From NCBI GenBank assembly GCA_020350885.1, contig CP070727.1:120537-155765 (forward strand): a stretch of 35,229 nucleotides of DNA, read 5' to 3'. The position numbers were made by a program, and so were the translations under genes. Shown piece by piece: positions 27,094 to 35,229 of the stretch. The notes under the pieces were generated by a model that worked only from the letters and a program-made list of their open reading frames with translations, was not told where the DNA came from and ran no database searches. Origin of the DNA: a bacterium (GTDB lineage Bacteria > Krumholzibacteriota > Krumholzibacteriia > Krumholzibacteriales > Krumholzibacteriaceae). Every line of letters begins with the position of its first letter. The first letter of the stretch is position 1.

Positions 27094-27176
27094 GGTTAAT
27101 GTGGTGCATCCTCCACCGGTAATTTGTATATTACTATTGTAAGAAATTATACGGAGAAGGAGGCTGACGGAGCACG

Positions 27177-28430
27177 ATGAAGAAGAAACCTCAAAGTCCA
27201 CGGGCGATAAAGTGCTCATTCTGCGGCAGGGGGCAGGATGAAGTAGCCAAGCTGGTATCGGGACCCTCTGTCTATATCTGTAATGAATGCATACGATTAT
27301 GCAATGATATCCTCGAAGAGGAGATGGCCGGAACGATGCTCTACGACATGGAGCATTTTCCCAAGCCGAAGGAGATCAAGGACAATCTCGATAGCTACGT
27401 GATCGGCCAGGAGCTGGCGAAGATCACGCTTTCCGTAGCTGTCTACAACCATTACAAGCGGATCCGCCACGAGCGGAGCACCGGCGATGTCGAGATCGAG
27501 AAGAGTAATATCATGCTCATCGGGCCGACAGGGGTCGGCAAGACGCTGCTGGCCCAGACCCTGGCACGGTTTCTCAAGGTGCCGTTCGCCATCGCCGATG
27601 CGACGAGTCTCACCGAGGCCGGCTACGTCGGCGAGGATGTCGAGAATATCCTCGTCCGGTTGCTCCAGAGTGCCGACTACAACCTGCCGGCGACCGAGCG
27701 GGGCATCATCTACATAGACGAGATCGATAAGATCGCACGGAAGAGCGAGAACCCGTCGATCACCCGGGATGTATCGGGCGAGGGTGTACAGCAGGCGCTG
27801 TTGAAGATCCTCGAAGGAACCGTGGCAAATGTTCCGCCACAGGGCGGCAGAAAGCACCCGCAGCAGAAATTCATCGAGGTAGATACACGGAACATCCTCT
27901 TTGTCTGCGGCGGTGCCTTCCAGGGGCTCGAGGAGATCGTCGAGCGGAGGATCGGGCGCAAGGTGGTCGGCTTCGGCGCGGACCGTGGCCCCAACTACAA
28001 GAAGGAGATCAGTGAGATCCTCAAGCATGCACAGCCCGAGGACCTGATCAAGTACGGCCTGATCCCCGAGCTCGTGGGGAGGATGCCGATCATCGCTCCC
28101 CTGCACGATCTCGACGAGCACGCCCTGATCGATATCATGCTCAAGCCGAAGAATGCACTCGTCAAACAATACAAGAAACTCTTCGATATGGAGGATGTCG
28201 AGCTCGACTTCACTCCGGGAGCCCTCCAGGCAATCGCCCTGCGTGCCATGGACCGCAAGACCGGCGCACGGGGTCTCAGGGCCATCCTGGAAGAGACGAT
28301 GCTTCACATCATGTACGATATACCTTCGCGACCGAATATCCGTAAGATCCTGATCAGCGAGGAAACGATCCTCAAGAGGGACGAGCCGCAGCTCTTCCTC
28401 GATCGGGAACGGGAGGCGAAGGCACAGTAG
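27177..28430 (+). CDS. clpX: Clp protease ATP-binding subunit ClpX
   Basis: The protein has 417 residues. The N-terminal zinc domain has Cys13, Cys16, Cys35 and Cys38. The AAA+ core shows GPTGVGKT (Walker A), the GYVGEDVEN pore-1 loop, [10 protein letters not shown] (Walker B), and [14 protein letters not shown] as sensor 2. It unfolds tagged or misfolded proteins and threads them into ClpP. AAGGAGG (27157-27163) is 13 bases from the ATG and CGGAG (27168-27172) is 4, so either can serve. An AT-rich stretch at 27121-27152 in the gap could hold an internal promoter, but matches are weak. Confidence 0.97.
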   Translation: MKKKPQSPRAIKCSFCGRGQDEVAKLVSGPSVYICNECIRLCNDILEEEMAGTMLYDMEHFPKPKEIKDNLDSYVIGQELAKITLSVAVYNHYKRIRHERSTGDVEIEKSNIMLIGPTGVGKTLLAQTLARFLKVPFAIADATSLTEAGYVGEDVENILVRLLQSADYNLPATERGIIYIDEIDKIARKSENPSITRDVSGEGVQQALLKILEGTVANVPPQGGRKHPQQKFIEVDTRNILFVCGGAFQGLEEIVERRIGRKVVGFGADRGPNYKKEISEILKHAQPEDLIKYGLIPELVGRMPIIAPLHDLDEHALIDIMLKPKNALVKQYKKLFDMEDVELDFTPGALQAIALRAMDRKTGARGLRAILEETMLHIMYDIPSRPNIRKILISEETILKRDEPQLFLDREREAKAQ

Positions 28431-28463
28431 GCAGGAATGACATCCAGAGGCCGGTGAGGAGAT

Positions 28464-30878
28464 ATGGCAGCAGTAGAGGATAAACAATCAGGGAGTTTTG
28501 ATGACTCCTACCCGCTCGTGCCGCTTAGGGACGTGGTGATCTTCCCGTCGATGGCAACGGCGATCCTGGTGGGACGCCAGCCATCCGTGAACGCGGTGGA
28601 GCGTGCAATAGAGAGCGACCGAATCCTTGTGGTGGCGACGCAGAAGAAGGCGGCCGTCAACGATCCCGATCCCGACGATCTTTACGATGTCGGCTGCATC
28701 GTTCGTATCGGTCTCTTCTTCCGACTTCCCGACGGCACCATCAAGGTGATGCTCGAGGGTCTGAGCAGGGTTCGTATCCTCGAGTTCGTGGAGAGGGAGA
28801 ACTATGTGGGCGTGCGGGTCGAGCCGCTCGAGACATCGGACAAGAGAACTCGGGAGATCGAAGCGCTCACCCGGCGCGTCGAGTCGCTATTTACCGACTA
28901 CGTCCGGATCAACCAACGGGTACCCAACGAGGTGCTCCAGGTGCTCCATTCGGTCGAAGACCGGGACACGATGGCCGATAGCATCGCTGCCCATCTTCTC
29001 ATCAGGAACGATGTGAAGCAGCGGCTCCTGGAGACCGAGGATCTCGAGGAGCGTCTCATGCTGCTCAGCCGCATACTCAACGAGGAGCTCCAGATCCTCG
29101 AGGTCGAGAAGGACATCGACGAGAAGGTCTCCAACCAGGTCCAGAAGAGCCAAAAGGAGCTCTTCCTGCATGAGAAGATGAAGGCGATCAAGCGTGAGCT
29201 CGGCCAGGGGGACGAGTACGACAGTTTCCTCGAGCTCAAGCGGAAGATACGCAAGGCCGGCATGACGAAGGAGGCGCAGAAGGTTGCAAAGCGGGAGCTC
29301 GAGCGTCTCCAGATGATGTCACCGATGACCCCCGAGGCGACGGTCGTGCGCAATTACATAGACACGCTCGCATCGCTTCCGTGGAAGAAGCGGACAAAGG
29401 ACAACCTCGATCTCGAACAGGTCAAGAAGCAGCTCGATGATGACCACTACGGCCTCGAGAAGGTAAAGGAGCGGGTCCTCGAGTTCCTTTCCGTCGTGAA
29501 GCTCGTCGGAAATCTCAAGGGGCCGATCCTCTGCTTCGTCGGGCCACCGGGGGTAGGGAAGACATCGCTCGGCCATTCGATCGCCGATGCGATCGGCAGA
29601 AAGTTCATCCGTGTCTCTCTCGGCGGCACGAGGGATGAGGCGGAGATCAGGGGGCACCGCAGGACGTACATCGGCTCGATGCCGGGACGCATCATCCAGT
29701 CGATACGCAAGGCCGGCACCAGGAATCCGGTCTTCATGCTGGATGAGATCGACAAGCTGGGCGCCGATTTCAGGGGTGATCCTGCAGCGGCGCTCCTCGA
29801 GGTTCTCGATCCCGATCAGAACAGGCACTTCAGCGACCACTACCTCGAGGTCGATTTCGATGTGAGTGAAGTACTTTTCATCACGACGGCGAACGTGACC
29901 TACACGATACCGCCGGCACTGCTGGACCGCATGGAGGTGATCCGCCTGCCCGGGTATCTCCTGCACGAGAAGATCGCCATCGGGCAGAAGTTCCTCCTGC
30001 CGAAGCAGATGAAGGCGCACGGGATCGAGGTTGGACAGCTCAGGATCTCGACCACCACCCTTCAGGAGATCATACAGCGCTATACCAGAGAGGCGGGGGT
30101 CAGGAACCTCGAGCGGGAGCTTGCATCGATCTGCCGCAAGGTTGCAAAGAAGCTCGCCACCGGCAAGGCGACCAAGGCTGTCCGGATTACCAAGCGGAGC
30201 CTCGAATCCTACCTCGGTATACCGAAGTACTCCAAGAGTGAGATCGACGAGGCACTCTCGGTTGGCGTGGCGACGGGGCTCGCCTGGACGGAGTCGGGAG
30301 GAGAGATTCTCAACATCGAGGCGAATCTCATGCCGGGCAAGGGTGAGCTCACGCTCACCGGCCAGCTCGGCGAGGTAATGCAGGAATCCGCCAAGATTGC
30401 CCTGAGCTTCGCCCGGAACAAGGCGCGGCTCCTCGAGCTCAAAAACGACTTCTTCTCCACGGTCGATGTGCACGTGCATGTGCCCGAGGGGGCGATCCCG
30501 AAAGACGGGCCGAGCGCCGGCGTGGCGATCACGACTGCCCTGGTCTCTGCGTTCTTCGATATTCCCGTGCGGCGGGACCTTGCCATGACGGGCGAGGTGA
30601 CCCTGCGGGGGAGGGTGCTGCCGGTCGGCGGGATCAACGAGAAGTCCGTCGCCGCCCTCAGGGCAGGGGTAAAGAAGCTCCTGCTTCCAAAGCAGAACGA
30701 GAAGAACATCAAGGAGCTCCCCGACGAGGTAAAAAAGAATATGAAGATCATCACCGTCGAGACGATGGACGATGTGTTCGCCCACGCCCTCTCCAAGAAG
30801 CTCGACTGGGGTGTCGAGCACCGTCGCCGTATAGGCGGTTTCTTCGGGGATGAAACACCGAGTAAGCCGGCCCATTAA
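28464..30878 (+). CDS. lon: ATP-dependent protease Lon
   Basis: The protein has 804 residues, close to bacterial LonA. The N-terminal substrate domain (YPLVPLRDVVIFP) leads into a coiled-coil region (KSQKELFLHEKMKAIKRELG). The AAA+ domain carries GPPGVGKTS and VFMLDEIDKLG. The C-terminal protease domain has the Ser684-Lys727 dyad (PKDGPSAGVA and GGINEKSVAA); the spacing of 43 equals that in E. coli. It degrades damaged and regulatory proteins in the cytoplasm. GAGGAG precedes the ATG and the gap after clpX is 33 bases, so it is probably in the same transcript. Confidence 0.97.
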   Translation: MAAVEDKQSGSFDDSYPLVPLRDVVIFPSMATAILVGRQPSVNAVERAIESDRILVVATQKKAAVNDPDPDDLYDVGCIVRIGLFFRLPDGTIKVMLEGLSRVRILEFVERENYVGVRVEPLETSDKRTREIEALTRRVESLFTDYVRINQRVPNEVLQVLHSVEDRDTMADSIAAHLLIRNDVKQRLLETEDLEERLMLLSRILNEELQILEVEKDIDEKVSNQVQKSQKELFLHEKMKAIKRELGQGDEYDSFLELKRKIRKAGMTKEAQKVAKRELERLQMMSPMTPEATVVRNYIDTLASLPWKKRTKDNLDLEQVKKQLDDDHYGLEKVKERVLEFLSVVKLVGNLKGPILCFVGPPGVGKTSLGHSIADAIGRKFIRVSLGGTRDEAEIRGHRRTYIGSMPGRIIQSIRKAGTRNPVFMLDEIDKLGADFRGDPAAALLEVLDPDQNRHFSDHYLEVDFDVSEVLFITTANVTYTIPPALLDRMEVIRLPGYLLHEKIAIGQKFLLPKQMKAHGIEVGQLRISTTTLQEIIQRYTREAGVRNLERELASICRKVAKKLATGKATKAVRITKRSLESYLGIPKYSKSEIDEALSVGVATGLAWTESGGEILNIEANLMPGKGELTLTGQLGEVMQESAKIALSFARNKARLLELKNDFFSTVDVHVHVPEGAIPKDGPSAGVAITTALVSAFFDIPVRRDLAMTGEVTLRGRVLPVGGINEKSVAALRAGVKKLLLPKQNEKNIKELPDEVKKNMKIITVETMDDVFAHALSKKLDWGVEHRRRIGGFFGDETPSKPAH

Positions 30879-30893
30879 CCGGTCCACAGGCTC

Positions 30894-31574
30894 TTGAAGA
30901 TACATACCCTCACACACGCCTGCGCCGCACTCCAGCCCGCGAAGTTTCCCAATACGCCGTGGACGGAGATCGCTGTCTCGGGGCGGTCGAACGTCGGGAA
31001 GTCGTCGCTGCTGAACTGTCTTCTCGGGCGGAAGAACTTCGCCCGTATCAGCAGGGAGCCTGGCAAGACGCGCACGGTGAACTTCTATCTCGTGAACGAC
31101 CGTTTTTACATGGTCGATTTGCCGGGCTACGGCTACGCGAAGGTCTCCGCAGAGGTGCGGAAACAGTGGCGGCGTCTCATCTATGGCTATATCGATACGC
31201 GTAAGGCACTGGGAGGGGTCGTGCAGCTCGTCGATGCCAGGCATCCGCCCACACAAGACGACCGGGAACTGCTCCAGAGGCTTGTCGATTCGGGACGGCC
31301 CTTTATCGTAGCGCTCACCAAGGCGGACAAGATCAGCCGTTCCGAGCGGCGTCGCGTCTTCGCCGGATTCAGCTCCTGCTTCGAGGGAATCCCGGTCATA
31401 CGGTACGGGACGGAAACGGGTGCTCGGGAGAGGCCGCACGGGCAGGGGACAGTCGGCCGGAGCGGGGCAGGCAACGGTTCTGGGCATCCAGCAGTTCCCG
31501 TCCTCTTCTTCTCGGCAAAGACACGGGAGGGAAGGGACGGTCTCTGGCGGTGGATCAGTGAGCGGCTCGCATAG
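30894..31574 (+). CDS. engB: Ribosome-biogenesis GTPase YsxC/EngB, with an extra loop before G5
   Basis: The start is TTG 30894, the only plausible one, 15 bases after the lon stop, with a weak AGG upstream; translation may be coupled to lon. G motifs are GRSNVGKS (30-37), GKTRTVNFY, DLPGYGYAKV, TKAD and FFSAKT. At 226 residues it is longer than usual because about 30 residues rich in Gly, Arg and Ser (roughly 170-200) separate the PVIRY strand from the VPVLFFSAKT strand. EngB helps assemble the large ribosomal subunit, and often sits beside lon or clpX. Function is secure; the insert is unexplained. Confidence 0.93.
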   Translation: MKIHTLTHACAALQPAKFPNTPWTEIAVSGRSNVGKSSLLNCLLGRKNFARISREPGKTRTVNFYLVNDRFYMVDLPGYGYAKVSAEVRKQWRRLIYGYIDTRKALGGVVQLVDARHPPTQDDRELLQRLVDSGRPFIVALTKADKISRSERRRVFAGFSSCFEGIPVIRYGTETGARERPHGQGTVGRSGAGNGSGHPAVPVLFFSAKTREGRDGLWRWISERLA

Positions 31575-31583
31575 GGGGTTTCA

Positions 31584-32750
31584 GTGACGGAATTCGATAC
31601 TCCGATCATGGTGAGTCCCGGGCCGGTCCATGTTGATCCACACAGGTGGCACGGCATTCCCCTTCTACACCACCGTTCCGACGCCTTTCGTGAGATTGTA
31701 AAAGGTACCGAACGTTTGATCGCCTCACTTATCGGTACCGGCTCACCTGTCTACATCGTTACCGCTTCCGGTACAGGGGCGATGGAGATGGCTGTGGCCA
31801 ACTGTGTGCGTCCGGGTTCCCGCGTACTCGTGGTGACAGGCGGCAAGTTCGGCGAACGATGGGGGGAGATCTGCCGGGCGTACGGGTGCACCCCGGAACT
31901 CCTCTCCTTTGCAAAGGGGGAGGCGGTCGATACAGAGGCGGTGGCCCGGCGGGTCGAAGCTGTACGACCCGATCTTCTGATGCTCACGCAGGTCGAATCA
32001 TCCACGGGGCTTCTCTGCCCGATCGCCGAGCTTATCGGATCGCTTCCAACGCCTCGACCCGTGACGGTCGTCGATGCAATAGCCTCCCTCGGTGCCGAGG
32101 AGCTCGCCATGGACGATTGGGGGATCGATGTCGTCGTAGCCGCAAGCCAGAAGGCATTCGCCGCGCCGCCGGGCATAGGATTCGTGAGCATGAGCGAACG
32201 GGCACGTGAGATTACAAGGGGCTCGGCACGGGACGGCCCCTGGCCAGGGTACTACTTCGACATCGATCGCTACGAGCGGGGCCGTGAGGTAGGCGATTCG
32301 CCCTTTACACCCGCAATTCAAACGCTCCAACTGGTGCACGACTCGCTCTCACACTTGGAGCGTCTGGGGTGGCGGGAGGTGCGCCGGATACACCGGCAGG
32401 CGGCACGGGCCTTTCTCACCGCCGCCGGGCACCTCTCATTGCGCTCCTTTCCCGAGACACCCTCGGCGGCGGTCCAGGCACTGCTTCTTCCGGACGGGTG
32501 CCATGGAGAGAGGGTAGTAAGACAACTATTTGAAAAACAAAGAGTTATAATCGCCGGCGGCCAAGGGGAGCTGAAGGGCAGGATCGTTCGAACGGGGTTT
32601 CTGGGGGTCCACGGCGGAGCCGCCATAGGGCACGTGGTAGGCGCGCTCGGCGCAGTCCTCGAGGGGGAAGGATTCCATGTGGATATCGACGCCGCACAGG
32701 CAACGCTTCACGATATTTCAGACAGGGCGGCTCTGTTTTGTGCCACTTGA
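31584..32750 (+). CDS. Class V aminotransferase (alanine-glyoxylate / serine-pyruvate aminotransferase family)
   Basis: GTG 31584 follows AGGGGG (31573-31578) that overlaps the engB stop, giving 388 residues, usual for the family. The N-terminus has SPGPVHVDP and the HHRSDAFREI substrate segment. The PLP site reads VTASGTGAMEMA, QVESSTGLLCPI and VVDAIASLGAEEL, with the Schiff-base Lys190 in AASQKAFAAPPGIGFV. Relatives make serine or glycine from hydroxypyruvate or glyoxylate, or act as phosphoserine-type or 2-aminoethylphosphonate aminotransferases. No phosphoglycerate dehydrogenase lies next to it, so the exact substrate is unknown. Its stop codon overlaps the -35 box of the next gene's promoter. 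Confidence 0.9.
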   Translation: MTEFDTPIMVSPGPVHVDPHRWHGIPLLHHRSDAFREIVKGTERLIASLIGTGSPVYIVTASGTGAMEMAVANCVRPGSRVLVVTGGKFGERWGEICRAYGCTPELLSFAKGEAVDTEAVARRVEAVRPDLLMLTQVESSTGLLCPIAELIGSLPTPRPVTVVDAIASLGAEELAMDDWGIDVVVAASQKAFAAPPGIGFVSMSERAREITRGSARDGPWPGYYFDIDRYERGREVGDSPFTPAIQTLQLVHDSLSHLERLGWREVRRIHRQAARAFLTAAGHLSLRSFPETPSAAVQALLLPDGCHGERVVRQLFEKQRVIIAGGQGELKGRIVRTGFLGVHGGAAIGHVVGALGAVLEGEGFHVDIDAAQATLHDISDRAALFCAT

Positions 32751-32775
32751 CATTACGGCATTCTACTGCTATACT
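32747..32775 (+). promoter_or_regulatory. Near-consensus sigma70 promoter for the CxxCH protein
   Basis: TTGACA (32747-32752) and TATACT (32770-32775) are 17 bases apart: 11 of 12 consensus bases, the best promoter in the window. The -35 box overlaps the aminotransferase stop codon. Transcription near 32782 leaves a very short leader with AAGGAGG at 32786-32792. Confidence 0.8.
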
Positions 32776-32797
32776 TTGAGTAACTAAGGAGGTATCG

Positions 32798-33202
32798 GTG
32801 CGTCCTAAGCTACGGCTTTATGGGATGGCCATACTTGTGGTCTGCGCTCTTGCATTCCTCGTAGGAACGCTCAGGAGTAGCGAGGACCATATGAACAGCC
32901 TCCCGGTCAACAAACATTTCGGGTGTACGTTGTGCCATGTCGCGCCCAATCCCACCGTCGGCACGGACCTGAACTCATTTGGCAAGGACTTCCAGGCCAA
33001 CGGTCTCGAGTGGAACGCCGATCTTGCCGCCATTGACTCTGACGGCGATGGTTTCAGTAACGGCCTCGAGCTGGGAGACGAGAACGGTGATGGAACGCCC
33101 GAGGTCTACTTCGAGCGGAGCAATCCGGGAGATCCGTTCAACTATCCGAACTCAATAAACCAGGAAACCTGGTCTATCATAAAATCCCTGTTCGAAGACT
33201 GA
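32798..33202 (+). CDS. Small exported protein with a CxxCH motif and calcium-loop-like Asp-rich repeat (temptin-like)
   Basis: GTG 32798 lies 5 bases after a perfect AAGGAGG. The protein has 134 residues. The N-terminal hydrophobic segment (about 8-24) is a signal peptide or anchor. Cys43-Thr-Leu-Cys46-His47 fits a c-type haem attachment motif, but could equally be a disulfide pair as in temptin-like domains, which it resembles through LNSFGKDFQANGLEW and then DSDGDGFSNGLELGDENGDG, an EF-hand or thrombospondin-3-like calcium loop. No distal Met ligand is obvious. It is a single gene with a very strong promoter and a strong terminator, so it is probably well expressed. Function unknown. Confidence 0.85.
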   Translation: MRPKLRLYGMAILVVCALAFLVGTLRSSEDHMNSLPVNKHFGCTLCHVAPNPTVGTDLNSFGKDFQANGLEWNADLAAIDSDGDGFSNGLELGDENGDGTPEVYFERSNPGDPFNYPNSINQETWSIIKSLFED

Positions 33203-33245
33203 GCTTGCGGGACCCTGCTGCTGGCCTTCAAGCTTGGTACTGACT

Positions 33246-33273
33246 ACCGCCCATCGAGGCGGTTTTTGTTTTT
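33246..33273 (+). terminator. Intrinsic terminator after the CxxCH protein gene
   Basis: ACCGCC (33246-33251) pairs with GGCGGT (33258-33263) around loop CATCGA, followed by TTTTTGTTTTT. This is the clearest Rho-independent terminator in the window. Confidence 0.9.
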
Positions 33274-33304
33274 GCGAACCGGCAGCATTGAAAGAATTAT
33301 TCGG

Positions 33305-33333
33305 TTGCATCGGGGTGCGCCATAACATAGACT
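33305..33333 (+). promoter_or_regulatory. Candidate promoter of purA
   Basis: TTGCAT (33305-33310) and TAGACT (33328-33333) are 17 bases apart; the same -10 hexamer occurs in the dtxR promoter. A strong terminator lies just upstream, so purA needs its own promoter in this gap. Confidence 0.45.
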
Positions 33334-33379
33334 TCAGCGGGGTCGGAACGAGTAACGTTTTCAAAGAGGAGATATTCCC

Positions 33380-34681
33380 ATGCCCGCAACGGTGATCGTG
33401 GGGGGTCAGTGGGGGGATGAGGGGAAGGCGAAGGTCGTCGATTACCTTATGCCCCACCACGATGTTGTTATACGTTTCCAGGGGGGCGCCAACGCCGGAC
33501 ATACCGTGGTCAATGACGACGGCCGCTTCGCCTTTCACCAGATCCCGTCGGGGATACTCTATCCGCACGTGACGGGGATCCTGGGGAACGGGATGGTCAT
33601 AGACCCATTTGCGTTTCTCGATGAGCTCAAGGTGTTGATCGAACGCGGCATCGAGATCGACGGCCGCCTCTTCATAAGCTCTGCGGCCCACGTGGTGATG
33701 CCGACGCACCGTATACTCGACAACCTCTACGAAACCGATATCAGGGAGGAGAGCATCGGGAGCACGGGCAAGGGTATCGGGCCGGCTTACTCGGACAAGT
33801 ACGACAGGCGCGGCATGCGGATGGCCGCCTTCCTGCTCGATAAGGAGAATCTCTTCAATCTTGTAAGGATACATGTCGAGCAGAATAACAAGTTTCTCGA
33901 ATACTTCAAGATGCCGCCCCTCTCGCTCAAGAAGGTGGCGAGTGACTTTGCCAATATCAAGGATCTGATCTCGCACTTCATCGTGGATACACAGGATATC
34001 ATCTACGAGCTCAAGATGAAGGGAAAACGCATCATGCTCGAGGGGGCGCAGGGGACGCTCCTGGATATAGATCACGGCACCTACCCGTTCGTGACATCGA
34101 GCTCCTGCTGTGTGGGAGGGGCACTCACCGGTACCGGTCTCAGCCCGAAGGATATCGATCGCACAATCGGTATCTACAAGTCGTACACGACACGTGTCGG
34201 GAACGGTCCGTTCCCCACGGAGCTCACCGGCGAGGTGGGAACCACGCTCAGGGAACGCGGCAAGGAGTACGGTACAACCACGGGGCGCCCAAGGCGATGC
34301 GGGTGGTTCGATCTCGTAGCGTCGAAGTATTCCGTGCGCCTGAACGGCTTCAGCGAGATCGCCCTCACGAAGCTGGATGTGATATCCGGCCTGCCGGCCG
34401 TGAAGATATGCACGGCATATTCGATGAACGGAGAAACGCTCACGAGATTCCCACAGGAGCTCTCGGTCTTTCACAAGTGCGAGCCTGTCTACGAGGAGCT
34501 TCCCGGATGGGGGGAGGATGAGATCAGGGTTGACTCTTTCGATGAGCTTCCCAAGAATGCACGGCGCTACATCGAGCTCCTCGAGGAACGCCTCGGTGTG
34601 AAGATCTCTTTTATCTCAACGGGACCGGCCAGGGGCGAGACGATCGTCCGCGAGGCTGCCTATTCATTTGACAAACAGTAA
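33380..34681 (+). CDS. purA: Adenylosuccinate synthetase
   Basis: This 433-residue protein is full length. Signatures are GGQWGDEGKAKVVDYL at the N-terminus, GGANAGHTV, the IGSTGKGIGPAYSDK segment, EGAQGTLLDIDHGTYPFVTSS, TRVGNGPFPTE and TTGRPRRCGWFD near the GTP site. It joins IMP and aspartate with GTP hydrolysis, the first committed step to AMP. In the P-loop the common GKGK reads GKAK; the catalytic Asp and His (GDEGK, NAGH) are kept, so activity is expected. AGAGGAG precedes the ATG. It is a single gene between a terminator and tRNA-Lys. Confidence 0.97.
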   Translation: MPATVIVGGQWGDEGKAKVVDYLMPHHDVVIRFQGGANAGHTVVNDDGRFAFHQIPSGILYPHVTGILGNGMVIDPFAFLDELKVLIERGIEIDGRLFISSAAHVVMPTHRILDNLYETDIREESIGSTGKGIGPAYSDKYDRRGMRMAAFLLDKENLFNLVRIHVEQNNKFLEYFKMPPLSLKKVASDFANIKDLISHFIVDTQDIIYELKMKGKRIMLEGAQGTLLDIDHGTYPFVTSSSCCVGGALTGTGLSPKDIDRTIGIYKSYTTRVGNGPFPTELTGEVGTTLRERGKEYGTTTGRPRRCGWFDLVASKYSVRLNGFSEIALTKLDVISGLPAVKICTAYSMNGETLTRFPQELSVFHKCEPVYEELPGWGEDEIRVDSFDELPKNARRYIELLEERLGVKISFISTGPARGETIVREAAYSFDKQ

Positions 34682-34763
34682 ATCGATGTATAGATTTCGG
34701 GCCTTTGGATCGAGGCTCGTCTCTGTGGTGCGGGGTGTGGGAAAAACAGAAACGCTTAGTTTT

Positions 34764-34836
34764 GGGCCGCTAGCTCATCAGGTAGAGCACCTGCCTTTTA
34801 AGCAGGTGGTACCAGGTTCGAGTCCTGGGCGGCTCA
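34764..34836 (+). tRNA. tRNA-Lys (anticodon UUU)
   Basis: The acceptor stem GGGCCGC (34764-34770) pairs with GCGGCTC (34829-34835, one G-T pair), discriminator A34836. The anticodon stem CCTGC/GCAGG holds loop CTTTTAA with anticodon TTT at 34797-34799. The T arm is CCAGG-TTCGAGT-CCTGG. CCA is not encoded: TTTTTATTTTA follows at once, which may also serve as a termination signal. The tRNA-Leu in this window does encode CCA. Confidence 0.95.
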
Positions 34837-35229
34837 TTTTTATTTTATTTAATAGCAATGCCATACAATGACAAGCTTTTCACCTGCACTGCAGGGATTT
34901 AGCGAGGTCAACGTTAGGTCAACACCCGGATATTTTTTTTGCTATAAGCCTGTGTTTGTAGAAAGTAGGTTTGACCGGCAGCAAATGGAGACTACTTAGG
35001 CTCCTCGATAGCTCGATGCACACAAGCTTCCCAGATCAATATAGATTAACGCTCATACTAAAAATTGAACGTTCCCACCCAAAGTACACCTAATATATAG
35101 ACCTAAAGCACAAAATAGAAATTCTTATATCTTATTATTAATAATGAAGTTACACTAATCCCCGATTTAGGGTATTTTCCTTTGAGTTCAATAAATACTA
35201 CTGATTTATGTCAAGGTGAGATGATGGGC
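34837..35229. other. AT-rich stretch downstream of tRNA-Lys without a supportable gene
   Basis: Base composition drops sharply to AT-rich compared with the coding region before it. The only longer open frame is 43 codons (34868-34999) with no ribosome binding site. AGGTCAAC occurs twice (34905-34912, 34916-34923) with an 11-base period, and an inverted relative GTTTGACC lies at about 34969-34976. At the very end AAGGTGAG (35213-35220) precedes ATG 35224, which may be the first codons of a gene running out of the window. A tRNA 3' end followed by AT-rich DNA fits an island integration site, but no integrase or repeated tRNA end is seen. Confidence 0.5.

Noticed and set aside
29319..31487. 722-codon open frame on the minus strand across lon and engB, and similar long antisense frames (6413-7477, 1523-2545)
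   Set aside because: They are antisense shadows of clear genes in GC-rich codon context and have no family-like motifs or ribosome binding sites.
34868..34999. 43-codon open frame after tRNA-Lys
   Set aside because: It has no ribosome binding site and no recognisable motif, and it lies in AT-rich DNA with repeats; chance is enough to explain it.

Overview
The window reads as a GC-rich bacterial chromosome segment, densely coding on both strands, probably from a candidate-phylum member of the FCB group (Krumholzibacteria, Eisenbacteria or Latescibacteria type). Support comes from an exported M6 protease ending in a T9SS-type 'QNYPNPF' domain, exported lamin-tail and choice-anchor-like proteins, a two-CW histidine kinase, and a full propionyl/butyryl-CoA gene set. 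The phylum call is inference. Starts are ATG, GTG and TTG, mostly behind clear GGAGG-type ribosome binding sites. Five or more sites match TTGACA-N15-18-(-10), so a housekeeping sigma factor of the usual type is likely.

Layout: the 3' end of gatB (1-533); two single exported proteins (721-2299); a soluble GAF histidine kinase (2426-4108). Then comes a plus-strand B12 mutase operon (4277-10153): cobO, meaB, acyl-CoA mutase large subunit, B12-binding small subunit, thiolase, 3-hydroxybutyryl-CoA dehydrogenase. It converges on a minus-strand operon (13920-10230): carboxyltransferase, a second mutase large subunit, methylmalonyl-CoA epimerase. Next are a lipoprotein and an M6 protease (14110-17528), a small outer-membrane barrel (minus), dtxR-feoB for iron (18327-21127), and a 905-residue exported protein with a C-terminal glycogen-binding-type domain (minus, 23870-21153). 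After these come an enoyl-CoA hydratase, tRNA-Leu(UAG), the proteostasis run tig-clpP-clpX-lon followed by engB, a class V aminotransferase, a small CxxCH exported protein, purA and tRNA-Lys(UUU). The last ~390 bases are AT-rich and hold no gene I can support.

Two points stand out. First, the two mutase large subunits differ at the residues that set substrate choice. The minus-strand copy has Tyr86/Arg204 (methylmalonyl-CoA mutase type) and sits with carboxylase and epimerase. The plus-strand copy has Phe83/Gln201 (isobutyryl-CoA mutase type) and sits with thiolase and hydroxybutyryl-CoA dehydrogenase. So the window seems to encode two B12 isomerase branches, propionyl-CoA to succinyl-CoA and butyryl-CoA to isobutyryl-CoA, which may share cobO, meaB and the only small subunit present. 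Second, the isobutyryl-type gene has an in-frame TAG at codon 39 (5921-5923), while the reading frame on both sides is intact and family-like. TAG ends 11 of the 28 genes here, so global reassignment is unlikely. A nonsense mutation or sequence error, leaky readthrough, or restart at GTG 5945 remain open.
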